The translations under genes were made by a program, and so were the position numbers. The notes beneath the pieces are model-generated. The model did no database searches, was not told where the DNA came from, and saw nothing but the letters and a program-made list of their open reading frames with translations. 64,000 nucleotides of DNA, from contig DASWHD010000135.1 of NCBI GenBank assembly GCA_036393335.1, positions 21,902 through 85,901 on the forward strand, written 5' to 3'. Position 1 is the first letter of the stretch. Each line of letters starts with the position of its first letter. The DNA comes from DASWHD01 sp036393335 (GTDB lineage: Bacteria; CG2-30-53-67; CG2-30-70-394). Positions 34,775 to 43,359 of the stretch are shown one piece after another.

Positions 34775-34979
34775 TAGCCCGCATTTCTCACCAGGGATCG
34801 TGGCGAGACCGTGCAAACGCGCGTAGACCCTGGCCGGCCCGCGGTAGGAGCCGATTCTATCGGCGACCCCATGTGGCAGATCGCCGAAGGGATTCGGCTC
34901 CTACCCCGGACGAGGACCCGGCTAGGAGATGCGGGCGGTTGCGCGGTCGCAGCAGAGTCATGGTGAGAAATGCGGGTTA
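34775..34979. mobile_element. MITE-like element, copy A (205 bp)
   Basis: The left end TAGCCCGCATTTCTCACCA and the right end (its complement, with TAA instead of TAG) form 19-bp terminal inverted repeats. Copy B at 50778-51008 shares about 70 bp inside the left end and about 60 bp inside the right end. Nested within is a TAGGAGCCG/CGGCTCCTA hairpin (34843-34905). It has no open reading frame of note, so it is non-autonomous. It lies between bamA and skp. Confidence 0.8.
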
Positions 34980-35118
34980 GAGGGGCTGCCAGTCGGCTCG
35001 TCATCAGGGATTACCCGATGCGCCACCCGCTGGTGGCCGGTGGTCGCGGTTCCGCCTTTCTCCTGGCGGTCGGGTGCCGGATAATGGTCTCTTCACGCAG
35101 ACAACGAAGGAGAGGTCG

Positions 35119-35640
35119 ATGAGGAAGATGTGCTTGGCGATGATGGTTGCGATGTTGGCGGCGGCGGCGGTCGCGCGGGCCGATGCCAAGATCGCCGTAG
35201 TGGACGTGCAGCGGGTGATCGACGATTCGGAGAAAGGCAAACAGGCGCGCGAACTGTTGAAACGGAAATTCGAGCAAGAGAAGGCCGTTCTGGAGAAACA
35301 GGGCAAGGAGATCTCCGTGCTCAAGGAGGACCTGGACAAGCAGGCGCCGGTGCTCACGCCAGAAAAGCGTGAGGAACGGGAGGTGGACCTACGCCAGCGG
35401 ATCAAGGACTTCAACCGGCTGAAGAAGGACAGACAGGACGAGTTTAACGCCAAGCAGATGGAGGTGCTCCGGCAGGTGATGACCAAGGTCATGGAGGTCA
35501 TTGCCGAGATCGGCAAGGAGGGTGGCTACACCGCCGTCCTCGATGGCACCAACGGGCCCGTCCTGTATGCCGCCGAAGGGGTGGACATCACCGATATGGT
35601 GATCCAGCGTTTCAACCAGGCATCCGCCGGCAAGCCGTAG
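35119..35640 (+). CDS. skp: periplasmic chaperone Skp/OmpH
   Basis: Skp holds unfolded outer-membrane proteins on the way to BamA. The start is the ATG preceded by AAGGAGAGG, giving a signal peptide MRKMCLAMMVAMLAAAAVAR. The product is 173 residues, with KIAVVDVQRVIDDSEKGKQA, long basic coiled-coil arms (about 50-130) and the trimer-core tail YTAVLDGTNGPVLYAAEGVD. It lies between bamA and lpxD as in most diderms, although separated from bamA here by about 500 bp of repeats. Confidence 0.93.
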   Translation: MRKMCLAMMVAMLAAAAVARADAKIAVVDVQRVIDDSEKGKQARELLKRKFEQEKAVLEKQGKEISVLKEDLDKQAPVLTPEKREEREVDLRQRIKDFNRLKKDRQDEFNAKQMEVLRQVMTKVMEVIAEIGKEGGYTAVLDGTNGPVLYAAEGVDITDMVIQRFNQASAGKP

Positions 35641-35698
35641 CCCCGTTTTCCCGGAGGACACGGTCCGAGCACGGTGTCAGGGCGTCCAGGGGATGGTA

Positions 35699-36745
35699 AT
35701 GGAAAAGAGCCTGCAAGAGCTCGCACAGCAGATCGACGCGACGGTGGAGGGTGATGCGGCGGTGCGAGTGCAGGGCATGGCGACCATCGAGAGCGCCGGC
35801 CCTCACGACCTCACCTTCGTGGCCAACCGCCGTTACCTGAAACATTTGCAGACGACCCGCGCCGGTGCGGTGATCCTTGGCCCGGGCATCGCGTGCGACC
35901 GGCTGCCCGTGCTGCGTTGCGGCGACCCGTACCTCGGCTTCGCCCGAGCGATGCGTCTGTTCCACCCGTGGACCCACGCGGCGGCCGGCATCTCCCCCGC
36001 CGCGGTGGTCCATCCAGATGCCACTATCGGCGCGGAGCCGAATTTCATGGCCGGTTGCCACGTGGCGATGGGAGCGCGTATCGGCGATCGTGTCACCCTG
36101 TCGCCGGGCGTGTACGTCGGTCAGGGCTCGGTGATCGGTGACGACTGTTACCTCTACCCCAACGTCGTGATTCGCGAGGGGGTCACCCTGGGCAAGCGAT
36201 GCATCATTCAGCCCGGTGCGGTGCTCGGTGGCGACGGCTTCGGCTACGCCCAAGAAGCGGGCGGTGCTCTGAAAATTCCCCAGGTCGGCGGTGTGCGCCT
36301 TGGCGACGACGTGGAGATCGGCTGCAACACCACGATCGATCGCGGTGCCCTCGGGGACACGGTGATCGGCAACGGGGTGAAGATCGATAATCTGGTGCAG
36401 GTCGCCCACAACGTGCAGATCGGTGACCACACCATCATCACCGCCATGGTCGGCATTGCCGGTTCCACGGAGATCGGTGCCGGCGTGGCGATCGGCGGCC
36501 ACACGGCGATCGCTGGCCACATCCACATCGGCAACGGGGTATCCATTGCGGCCATGAGCGGTGTGCCTGGTAACCTGGAGGCGGGTAAGGTGTACGCCGG
36601 CATACCCGCCCAGGAGCACCACGAGTGGCGCCGCGTGATCGGCACGGTGCCGCGCCTCCCCGCGATGCGGAAAGAGCTCGCCGGTCTCCGTAAACAGGTC
36701 GACGCGCTTACCCAGGCCCTGCGATCCCTATCCAGCGAGACGTGA
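35699..36745 (+). CDS. lpxD: UDP-3-O-acyl-glucosamine N-acyltransferase (LpxD)
   Basis: LpxD adds the N-linked hydroxy fatty acid in lipid A synthesis. The start was placed at the second ATG of ATGGTAATG because the AGGGG site is then properly spaced. The product is 348 residues. The N-terminal uridine-binding domain has HDLTFVANRRYLKHL. Left-handed beta-helix hexapeptides span about 100-310, with the catalytic His in VAHNVQIGDHTIIT. The C-terminal helix is LRKQVDALTQALRSL. Confidence 0.96.
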   Translation: MEKSLQELAQQIDATVEGDAAVRVQGMATIESAGPHDLTFVANRRYLKHLQTTRAGAVILGPGIACDRLPVLRCGDPYLGFARAMRLFHPWTHAAAGISPAAVVHPDATIGAEPNFMAGCHVAMGARIGDRVTLSPGVYVGQGSVIGDDCYLYPNVVIREGVTLGKRCIIQPGAVLGGDGFGYAQEAGGALKIPQVGGVRLGDDVEIGCNTTIDRGALGDTVIGNGVKIDNLVQVAHNVQIGDHTIITAMVGIAGSTEIGAGVAIGGHTAIAGHIHIGNGVSIAAMSGVPGNLEAGKVYAGIPAQEHHEWRRVIGTVPRLPAMRKELAGLRKQVDALTQALRSLSSET

Positions 36746-36752
36746 GGTTCTC

Positions 36753-37202
36753 ATGCTCGATATCAATGAGATCATGGCCATTCTGCCCCACCGGTACCCG
36801 TTCCTGTTGCTGGATCGGATCACCGCCATCGACGGTCACCAGGCGGCCGAGGGATACAAAAACGTCACCATCAACGAGCCGTTCTTCCAGGGACACTTCC
36901 CTGGCCACCCGATCATGCCCGGGGTGTTGATCATCGAGGGGATGGCACAGCTTGCCGGTGCCCTGGCATTGACCACCGTGGACGACCCATCGACCAAGGT
37001 CATCTACTTCATGTCCATCGACCAGGCGAAGTTTCGCCGGCCGGTCTTGCCGGGTGATACCCTGCGCTACCGCGTCGAGCTGGTGAAGCAGCGCTCCAAC
37101 ATCTGGATGATGGCGGCTAAGGCCCACGTCGGGGAGGATCTGGTGACCGAGGCGCATTTCAAGGCGATGGTGGTGGATCGCCAAAAAGCAATTAGCGGTT
37201 AG
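36753..37202 (+). CDS. fabZ: 3-hydroxyacyl-ACP dehydratase FabZ
   Basis: FabZ dehydrates beta-hydroxyacyl-ACP in fatty acid synthesis. The product is 149 residues. It has ILPHRYPFLLLDRI, the catalytic His48 in GHFPGHPIMPGVL, and Glu62 in IIEGMAQLAGALAL. It sits eight bases after lpxD. It competes with LpxA and LpxC for hydroxymyristoyl-ACP, which explains its conserved place here. Confidence 0.97.
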   Translation: MLDINEIMAILPHRYPFLLLDRITAIDGHQAAEGYKNVTINEPFFQGHFPGHPIMPGVLIIEGMAQLAGALALTTVDDPSTKVIYFMSIDQAKFRRPVLPGDTLRYRVELVKQRSNIWMMAAKAHVGEDLVTEAHFKAMVVDRQKAISG

Positions 37203-37234
37203 CTATTAGCCATCAGCTGACGGCGAGGAAAACC

Positions 37235-38026
37235 ATGGTGAAGATCCATCCTACCGCCATCGTGGAGGAGGGGGCCCAGATCGCCGACGGTGTCGAGGTC
37301 GGCCCATTCGCGATCATCGGCCCCCAGGTGCGGATCGGCGAACGCACCGTCGTGGGTCCCTACACCGTGATCCAGGGACGCACCGAGATCGGCGCGGACA
37401 ACCGCATCCACCAGTCGGTGTCCATCGGCGACGTCCCCCAGGACTTGAAGTACGAGGGTGAGGAGTCGGCGGTGCGCATCGGGAATCGCAACACCGTGCG
37501 CGAGTTCGTCACCATCCACCGCGGCACCCAGGGCGACCAGATGGTCACCGTGGTGGGCGACGGCAACCTGCTGATGGTCGGAGTGCACCTCGCCCATGAC
37601 GTGGTGGTGGGCAACCACGCGATCCTGGCCAACACCGTCGCCCTGGCGGGGCACGTGCATGTGGGCGACCACGCGATCATCGGCGGCCTGTCTGCGGTCC
37701 ACCAGTTTGTGCGCATCGGTGACCACGCGATGATTGGCGGCGCCTCGGCGGTAGCCAACGACGTGCCGCCGTTCCTCACGGTGCTCGGCAACCGGGCCGT
37801 GGCCCAGGGGCTCAACCTGGTGGGGCTGCGGCGGCGCAAGTTCTCGCGCGAAGCGATCAACACCATCCGCGAGGCGTTCGAGATCCTCTACCGCTCCCAG
37901 CTCCCACAGAGCGAAGCCCTGGAACGGGTGCGCAAGGAGCTGCCGGACATCCCGGAGATCCGCACCTTCCTCACCTTCATCGAGCAGTCGGAGCGCGGCA
38001 TCGTTCGCTGCGTGGACTGTGTGTAG
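37235..38026 (+). CDS. lpxA: UDP-GlcNAc O-acyltransferase (LpxA)
   Basis: LpxA carries out the first step of lipid A synthesis, transferring hydroxyacyl from ACP to UDP-GlcNAc. The product is 263 residues. Hexapeptide beta-helix repeats span residues 1-190, with catalytic His121 in VGVHLAHDVVVGNHAI. The helical C terminus is GLRRRKFSREAINTIREAFE. LpxB, which usually follows, is absent; an isomerase gene comes next. Confidence 0.96.
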   Translation: MVKIHPTAIVEEGAQIADGVEVGPFAIIGPQVRIGERTVVGPYTVIQGRTEIGADNRIHQSVSIGDVPQDLKYEGEESAVRIGNRNTVREFVTIHRGTQGDQMVTVVGDGNLLMVGVHLAHDVVVGNHAILANTVALAGHVHVGDHAIIGGLSAVHQFVRIGDHAMIGGASAVANDVPPFLTVLGNRAVAQGLNLVGLRRRKFSREAINTIREAFEILYRSQLPQSEALERVRKELPDIPEIRTFLTFIEQSERGIVRCVDCV

Positions 38027-38033
38027 GGGAGAG

Positions 38034-38133
38034 GGTAAGAGCCGACTCCGATCGGCGATTCACGCCCGCGGAGCGTGGCACGGCAAGCGCTGGACAGCAC
38101 AAGAATGGTCGCCGATGGGAATCGGCTCCTACC
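38034..38133. repeat. solo inner hairpin related to the MITE-like elements
   Basis: GGTAAGAGCCGA...TCGGCGAT on the left and TCGCCGATGGGAATCGGCTCCTACC on the right form an inverted repeat about 100 bp long. The same TAGGAGCCG/CGGCTCCTA plus GGCGA/TCGCC arrangement is nested in copies A and B. Here the outer CCCGCATTTCTCACCA ends are absent. It abuts the start of the GmhA-type gene. Confidence 0.7.
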
Positions 38134-38143
38134 TTTATTGAAG

Positions 38144-38728
38144 ATGCTTGACGCCATCCGCCAGCAATTCCTCGCCAGTGCCGCCGTCCAGCAGGAGGCG
38201 GCGCGAACCCTGGCCGAACCGGTCGCGGCGGCCGCCGAGAAGGTCATTGCCGCCCTCCGCGCGGGTCGCAAGGTGCTGCTGTGCGGTAACGGCGGCTCTG
38301 CCGCCGACGCGCAACATATCGCCGCGGAGCTGGTGGGGCGCTACGCTCGCGAGCGACGCGGCTTGCCCGCCGTGGCCCTGACCACCGACACCTCGGCCCT
38401 CACGGCCATCGGCAACGATTATGGCTTCGACCGGATCTTCGCGCGCCAGGTCGAGGCCCTGGCCCAGGCCGGGGACGTGCTCATCGCCATCTCCACCAGC
38501 GGCAACTCGCCCAACGTCTTGCAGGCGGTGGAGACGGCGCGGCAGCTGGGCGTGGGCACCATCGGCCTCGCGGGCCGCGGTGGCGGTGCCCTGCGCGCGC
38601 TGGTCGACCTCTGCCTCGTCGCCCCCCATGAGGAGACCGCGCGCATACAGGAGCTGCACATCACCATCGGGCATATCCTGTGTGACTTGGTGGAGGCGGC
38701 CCTGGTGTCAGAAGAGGGTGCGGGGTGA
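38144..38728 (+). CDS. gmhA: phosphoheptose (sedoheptulose 7-phosphate) isomerase, GmhA type
   Basis: GmhA is a SIS-domain isomerase that makes D-glycero-D-manno-heptose 7-P, the first step to the LPS inner-core heptose. The start is the ATG of MLDAIRQQFLAS. The product is 194 residues. It has the sugar-phosphate loops LLCGNGGSAADAQHIAAELV, ALTTDTSALTAIGNDYGFDR, IAISTSGNSPNVLQAVE, and the metal/catalytic ELHITIGHILCDLVE. DiaA is the family alternative, but LPS context favours GmhA. Confidence 0.9.
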   Translation: MLDAIRQQFLASAAVQQEAARTLAEPVAAAAEKVIAALRAGRKVLLCGNGGSAADAQHIAAELVGRYARERRGLPAVALTTDTSALTAIGNDYGFDRIFARQVEALAQAGDVLIAISTSGNSPNVLQAVETARQLGVGTIGLAGRGGGALRALVDLCLVAPHEETARIQELHITIGHILCDLVEAALVSEEGAG

Positions 38729-38730
38729 CA

Positions 38731-38835
38731 AGTAGACAACAGTAGGTAGTAGACAGTAGACAGTAGACAGCAGGGCTCGACTCCGGGCCTGAGGCCGGCT
38801 CCCCTCTGTCTACTGTCTACTCCCTACTGTCTACT
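38731..38835. repeat. AGTAGAC-based inverted and tandem repeat
   Basis: The left arm (38731-38770) repeats AGTAGACAGTAG-type 7-8 nt units four to five times. The right arm (38804-38835) is its complement (CTGTCTACTGTCTACTCC). The arms would pair along about 30 bp. It fills the gap between gmhA and the following gene and ends nine bases before that gene's start. Confidence 0.8.
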
Positions 38836-38843
38836 CTCCCCTC

Positions 38844-39785
38844 ATGCCCTTTCCCCAGATCGACCTCGCCAAGGGCAAGACCCGTCCCTTGGCGGAGCGG
38901 CCGAACAAGGTCAACACCGGCCACTTCGCGGCGCCGGTCACAGGCGTCCCGGACATCGCCGCCTTCATCGACGGCCTGCCCAAAATCCTCGCGGCCGATG
39001 ACCTGCGCTCCCTGATCGACGCCATCGTCACGGCCCGGCAGCGCGGGCGCCCAGTAGTCCTGGCCATGGGCGCCCACGTCCTTAAGACCGGTCTCACTCC
39101 GCTGTTGCTCCACGCCCTTGACCGGGGGGTCGTCACGGCATTCGCCTTGAACTCCGCCGGCTCTATCCACGACCTGGAGATCGCCCTGATCGGCGCGACC
39201 TCCGAGGACGTGGCGGTGGGGATCGAGGATGGCTCGTTCGGCATGTGGCAGGAGACCGGCGCATGGATCCACCGCGCGGTCCAGGCCGGATTACAGGACG
39301 GCCTCGGCTATGGCGAGGCCGTGGGACGGGCGATCCTGCGCGATGCACCCCACCCTGAGTATTCGTTGCTCGCCCGCTGCGCCGAGCGCCAGGTCCCCGC
39401 CACGGTCCACGTAGCGATTGGTACCGACATCGTCCACATGCACCCGGAGATGAACGGCGCCACCCTCGGCGAGGCGAGCTTCGTCGACTTCAAGATCATC
39501 AGCCGGGTGGTGGCCGACCTGGAGGGCGGCGGGGTGTGGATCAACTGCGGCAGCTCGGTGATCCTGCCGGAGGTGTTCCTCAAGGCGGTGACCCTCTGTC
39601 GCAACCAGGGCTACCCGGTAGCCGACATCGTCACCGCTAACCTCGACATGATCCGCCACTACCGTCCCCACGAAAACGTGCTCGCCCGTCCCACCAGCCG
39701 CGGCGGTCGCTCCTACCAGCTCATCGGCCACCACGAGATCATGGTGCCCCTGTTACTGCACGGCTGCTTCGCGCGACTCGTCTGA
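38844..39785 (+). CDS. conserved protein of unknown function, possible deoxyhypusine-synthase-like fold
   Basis: The product is 313 residues, soluble and well conserved in character. Notable motifs are VVLAMGAHVLKTGLTPLLLH, ALNSAGSIHDLEIALIGATS, EDGSFGMWQETG, GTDIVHMHPEMNGATLGEAS, GGVWINCGSSVILPEVFLKA and a final GGRSYQLIGHHEIMVPLLLH. The order of Rossmann-like glycine loops vaguely recalls NAD-dependent deoxyhypusine synthases, but I cannot confirm the family. Position next to gmhA and lipid A genes hints at an envelope sugar role, though this is only inference. The start is the only ATG after the repeat. Confidence 0.8.
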   Translation: MPFPQIDLAKGKTRPLAERPNKVNTGHFAAPVTGVPDIAAFIDGLPKILAADDLRSLIDAIVTARQRGRPVVLAMGAHVLKTGLTPLLLHALDRGVVTAFALNSAGSIHDLEIALIGATSEDVAVGIEDGSFGMWQETGAWIHRAVQAGLQDGLGYGEAVGRAILRDAPHPEYSLLARCAERQVPATVHVAIGTDIVHMHPEMNGATLGEASFVDFKIISRVVADLEGGGVWINCGSSVILPEVFLKAVTLCRNQGYPVADIVTANLDMIRHYRPHENVLARPTSRGGRSYQLIGHHEIMVPLLLHGCFARLV

Positions 39786-39836
39786 CTTAGACGGTATGAC
39801 TCCCGCAGCGGGAATCATCCTGTCTCAGCATCCAAG

Positions 39837-42800
39837 ATGAGCCTCATCACCACCTCCGTGGAGCGCCAGGTCTCGGTCACCGTCGGGGTGGCGCTGGTGG
39901 TGCTATTCGGGGTGATCTCCCTGGTGCGTACCCCAGTGCAGCTCACCCCCGAGGTGTCGCGGCCGGAGATCACGGTGGAGACCGTGTGGATCGGTGCCAG
40001 CCCCGAGGAGGTGGAGACGGAGATCGTCCAGCGCCAGGAGGACCAGCTCAAGAGCGTCGAGGGCGTGGTGGAGATGAAGTCCGAGTCCCAGGACAGCCTG
40101 GGACGGGTGGTCCTCACCTTCGAGCCCGGCACGGACATGGACGCCGCCCTGCTCAAGGCGAGCAACCGCCTCAATCAGGTGAAGGACATCCCGCTGGACG
40201 CCGACCGCCCGGTCCTGTCTACGGTGAACACCGGCGACCAGGCGATCGCCTGGTTCATCCTCAAGCCTAAGCCGGGCAACACGCGGCCGATCTACACCTA
40301 TCAGGAATTCACGGAGGACAACGTCAAGGCGCGCTTCGAGCGCGTGCCGGGGGTGGCCCGGAGCAACGTCCTCGGCGGGCGGGAGCGGGAGCTCCAGGTG
40401 GTGGTGGACCCGGCCAAGCTCGCCGCGTACGGCATCACCCTCGGCGAGCTGATCCACTCCCTCGACGCCGAGAACGTCAACATCTCCGCAGGCAGCTTCG
40501 ACGAGGGCAAACGGCGCTACGTGGTGCGTACGGTGGCGGAGCTGGTGGCCCCGGAGGAGGTGGAGAAGATCGCCCTCAAGACCGCCTCCGGCGAGCGCAT
40601 CTTCGTGCGCGACGTGGCTACCGCCCGCTTCGGCTACAAGACGCAGACCATCGCGGTGCGCCAGAACGGCGAGCCGGCGATGGCGGTCAACGCCCTGCGC
40701 GAGTCGGGGTCGAACGTCCTGGAGGTGATGGCCGGCCTGAAGGCCGCGTTGCAGGAGCTGAACGACGGCGTGGTCGGCGCCGAGGGGCTCTACCTCACCC
40801 AGGTCTACGACGAGACCGAGTACATCACCTCGGCCATCGACCTGGTGCAGCAGAACCTGTGGGTCGGCGGGACGCTCGCGGTGCTGGTGCTGCTGCTCTT
40901 CCTGCGCACCCTTTCGCCCACGGTGATCATTGCCACGACGATCCCCATCTCGGTGGTCGGGACCTTCATCGTCATGCGCCTGATGGGCCGCACCATCAAC
41001 GTCGTCTCCCTTGCGGGCCTGGCGTTCGCCGTCGGCATGGTGGTGGACAACGCGATCGTCGTGCTGGAGAACATCTTTCGCCACCTGCAGATGGGCAAGG
41101 GGCGCAGGCAGGCGGCCATCGATGGCGCCCGGGAGGTGTGGGGGGCGGTGCTCTCCTCCACCCTGACCACCATCGCGGTCTTCCTGCCGATCCTGTTCAT
41201 CGTCGAGGAAGCGGGCCAGCTCTTCCGCGACATCGCCATCGCGATCTGCGGGGCGGTGGGGCTGTCGCTGCTGGTCTCCGTGTCTGTGATCCCGTCGTTC
41301 GCCGCCCGGGTCCTGGGTGATGCGACGCTCGCGGCCGAGGCGCAGCACGGCCGGAACCTGCGCGGGCTGTTCGGCCTGGTGGCGCTGGCGGAGCGGTTCA
41401 CCGACTGGCTCGCCGAGCTTGCCTACCGCATCAGCCGCAGCCTCGTGCTCAAGCTGCTGGTGATCGCCGGCCTGACGGGTGCGTCGCTTGCCGCCGCCTG
41501 GTTTCTCGCACCCAAGCCCGAGTACCTGCCCACCGGCAACCGCAACCTGATCATCGGTCTCCTCCTGCCGCCGCCGGGCTACAACGTGGAGGAGTTCAAT
41601 CGCATCGGCGGGGAGCTGGAGGCACAGCTAGCCCCGCTGTGGGAGCGGGAGAGCACCGGGCCCGACGAACCGCCGGCGATCAAGAACTTCTTCTACGTGG
41701 CCCGCGGCCGGCAGATCTTCATGGGGGTGAGGGCCAGGGACTCGCGGCGCATCCGCGAGCTGATCCCGTACATGCAGCAGCGCCTGGCGCAGGTGCCGGG
41801 GATGATCGCCGTCGTCACCCAGACCTCGCTCTTCGATCGCTCGCTCTCCGGCGGCCGCACCATCAGCGTAGAATTCTCGGGCGACGACATTACGCGCCTG
41901 GTGGCGGTGGGCGGACGCGCCTTCGGGGCGATTACCCAGGCGATCCCGGGCGCGCAGATCCGGCCGGTGCCGAGCCTCGACCTCGCCAATCCGGAGATCC
42001 GTGTCCTCCCGGATCGCGTGCGGCTCGCCGATCTCGGCCTCACGGCCCACGAGCTGGGGATCGCCGTCGACGCCCTGCTGGACGGCACCAAGGCGAGCAC
42101 GGTGAACGTCGGTGGCAACGAGCTGGACCTGACGGTGATGGGCGGGGAGGAATTTGCCAGCCGCACCCAGGACTTCGCGGGCCTCCTGATCCGCGCGCCG
42201 GGGGGCCAGACCCTGCCCCTCGGCGCCCTGGCGCAGGTCCGTCTCATGGCGGGACCGGAACAGATCAACCACTCGGAGCGCCAGCGCACCATCAGCCTCG
42301 ACGTGCGTCCCCCGGAGGAGACCCCTTTGGAGGCGGCGATGGAGACGATCCTGGAGAAGGTGATCGCTCCCATGGAGACGGAAGGGGTGGTGGGCAAGGA
42401 CGTACGGGTGCGGCTGGCCGGCACCGCCGACAAGCTGCGCACCACCTTCAACGTCCTGCAATGGAACTTTCTCCTCGCCCTGGCGATCACCTACCTGCTG
42501 ATGGCCGCCCTGTTCGAGAGCTTCTTCTATCCCCTGGTGATCATGTTCTCCGTCCCCATGGCGATGGCGGGCGGCTTCCTCGGCCTATGGCTGGTGAACG
42601 TCTTCATCGCCTACCAGGCCCTGGATGTGCTTACCATGCTCGGCTTCATCATTCTGGTGGGGACGGTGGTCAACAACGCGATCCTGATCGTCCACCAGGC
42701 GCTCAACTTCATGCGCGACGCCGGCATGGAGAGCCACGCGGCCCTGCGCGAGTCGGTGCGTACCCGCGTGCGTCCGATCTCCATGTCGGTGGGTACGTCG

Positions 42801-42998
42801 GTCTTCGGTATGCTGCCGCTGGTGCTCTTCCCCGGCGCGGGGAGCGAACTCTACCGCGGACTGGGGTCCGTGGTCGTCGGCGGCCTCGCCCTCTCCGCCG
42901 CCTTCACCCTGCTGCTCGTCCCCGCCATGTTCAGCCTCGCCATCGACGTGCGCCACGCCCTCACCGGCCGCGCCGCCAAGGGCACCAAGCCGGAGTAG
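39837..42998 (+). CDS. AcrB-type RND efflux permease
   Basis: The product is 1053 residues, the size of hydrophobe/amphiphile efflux pumps. It has two six-helix halves with large porter/docking loops, and the TM4 proton-relay motif AFAVGMVVDNAIVVLENIFR. The N terminus is typical (ITTSVERQVSVTVGVALVVL, VRTPVQLTPEVSRPEITVET), and GRTISVEFSGDD lies in the second loop. The usual periplasmic adaptor and TolC-like partners are not adjacent. The second Asp of the classic DD pair is replaced (VDN). The substrate is unknown. Confidence 0.92.
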   Translation: MSLITTSVERQVSVTVGVALVVLFGVISLVRTPVQLTPEVSRPEITVETVWIGASPEEVETEIVQRQEDQLKSVEGVVEMKSESQDSLGRVVLTFEPGTDMDAALLKASNRLNQVKDIPLDADRPVLSTVNTGDQAIAWFILKPKPGNTRPIYTYQEFTEDNVKARFERVPGVARSNVLGGRERELQVVVDPAKLAAYGITLGELIHSLDAENVNISAGSFDEGKRRYVVRTVAELVAPEEVEKIALKTASGERIFVRDVATARFGYKTQTIAVRQNGEPAMAVNALRESGSNVLEVMAGLKAALQELNDGVVGAEGLYLTQVYDETEYITSAIDLVQQNLWVGGTLAVLVLLLFLRTLSPTVIIATTIPISVVGTFIVMRLMGRTINVVSLAGLAFAVGMVVDNAIVVLENIFRHLQMGKGRRQAAIDGAREVWGAVLSSTLTTIAVFLPILFIVEEAGQLFRDIAIAICGAVGLSLLVSVSVIPSFAARVLGDATLAAEAQHGRNLRGLFGLVALAERFTDWLAELAYRISRSLVLKLLVIAGLTGASLAAAWFLAPKPEYLPTGNRNLIIGLLLPPPGYNVEEFNRIGGELEAQLAPLWERESTGPDEPPAIKNFFYVARGRQIFMGVRARDSRRIRELIPYMQQRLAQVPGMIAVVTQTSLFDRSLSGGRTISVEFSGDDITRLVAVGGRAFGAITQAIPGAQIRPVPSLDLANPEIRVLPDRVRLADLGLTAHELGIAVDALLDGTKASTVNVGGNELDLTVMGGEEFASRTQDFAGLLIRAPGGQTLPLGALAQVRLMAGPEQINHSERQRTISLDVRPPEETPLEAAMETILEKVIAPMETEGVVGKDVRVRLAGTADKLRTTFNVLQWNFLLALAITYLLMAALFESFFYPLVIMFSVPMAMAGGFLGLWLVNVFIAYQALDVLTMLGFIILVGTVVNNAILIVHQALNFMRDAGMESHAALRESVRTRVRPISMSVGTSVFGMLPLVLFPGAGSELYRGLGSVVVGGLALSAAFTLLLVPAMFSLAIDVRHALTGRAAKGTKPE

Positions 42999-43359
42999 CC
43001 CATCCCACAGGAAACCGCTGTGCCGCCCCCTCTGCGCCTGCGCGCGAGAACCTTCAAGACTCCGTAGAAGGAAGCAGGGTGGTTGCTGTAGGCGGATCCT
43101 ATCTGCGTTCATTCGCGTCCATACGCGGCTCAACCCGATTCGCACGGTGGTTGACGCTTCCCCCTTTCGCCTGCGTGTTTTGGCGCCATTGAGTCAAGCA
43201 GTTGCCGGCTCACCCGTGCTGGTCCTCCCGGCGTGCGGCCGGTTCCGGTACGATGGGTCCCCGGGTGTGGCGATGATGCGTTCGATCCTACTGGCTGGGG
43301 CGGGTGCTGTGATCGTGGTGGGCATCGTTCGTGCGACGGAATGACGAGGAGCGGGGACC
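42999..43359. other. intergenic region, no gene supported
   Basis: This 361-bp gap contains one arm of a 70-bp direct repeat (43081-43150). A weak open frame at 43147-43344 (65 codons) has poor coding character and no convincing ribosome-binding site. The last 15 bases supply GAGGAGCGGGG before the next ATG. Confidence 0.5.
43081..43150 (+). repeat. direct repeat, copy 1, upstream of the DUF190-CBS gene
   Basis: This 70-bp stretch aligns without gaps to 44733-44802 at about 49 of 70 positions (my hand count). Its best-kept parts are GCGTCCA, CGCGG.TCAACCC and ACGGTGG. The two copies bracket one gene. Confidence 0.6.

Noticed and set aside
38075..38143. Upstream extension of the GmhA-type protein
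   Set aside because: The added residues are encoded by the repeat hairpin, and the conserved family start is the ATG at 38144.
38731..38835. Possible CRISPR-like array (repeated AGTAGAC units)
   Set aside because: Units are only 7-8 nt, have no unique spacers and form an inverted repeat, and no cas gene is near.
39903..41348. Long antisense open frame opposite the RND permease
   Set aside because: It is a shadow of high-GC coding bias. Its translation is His/Asp/Arg-rich and low in hydrophobic periodicity, and the plus-strand frame encodes a clear RND pump.
43147..43344. Small open frame of 65 codons before the DUF190-CBS gene, ending in a hydrophobic segment
   Set aside because: It has no convincing ribosome-binding site or family resemblance, and its front half overlaps the repeat region. 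I could not support it as a gene.
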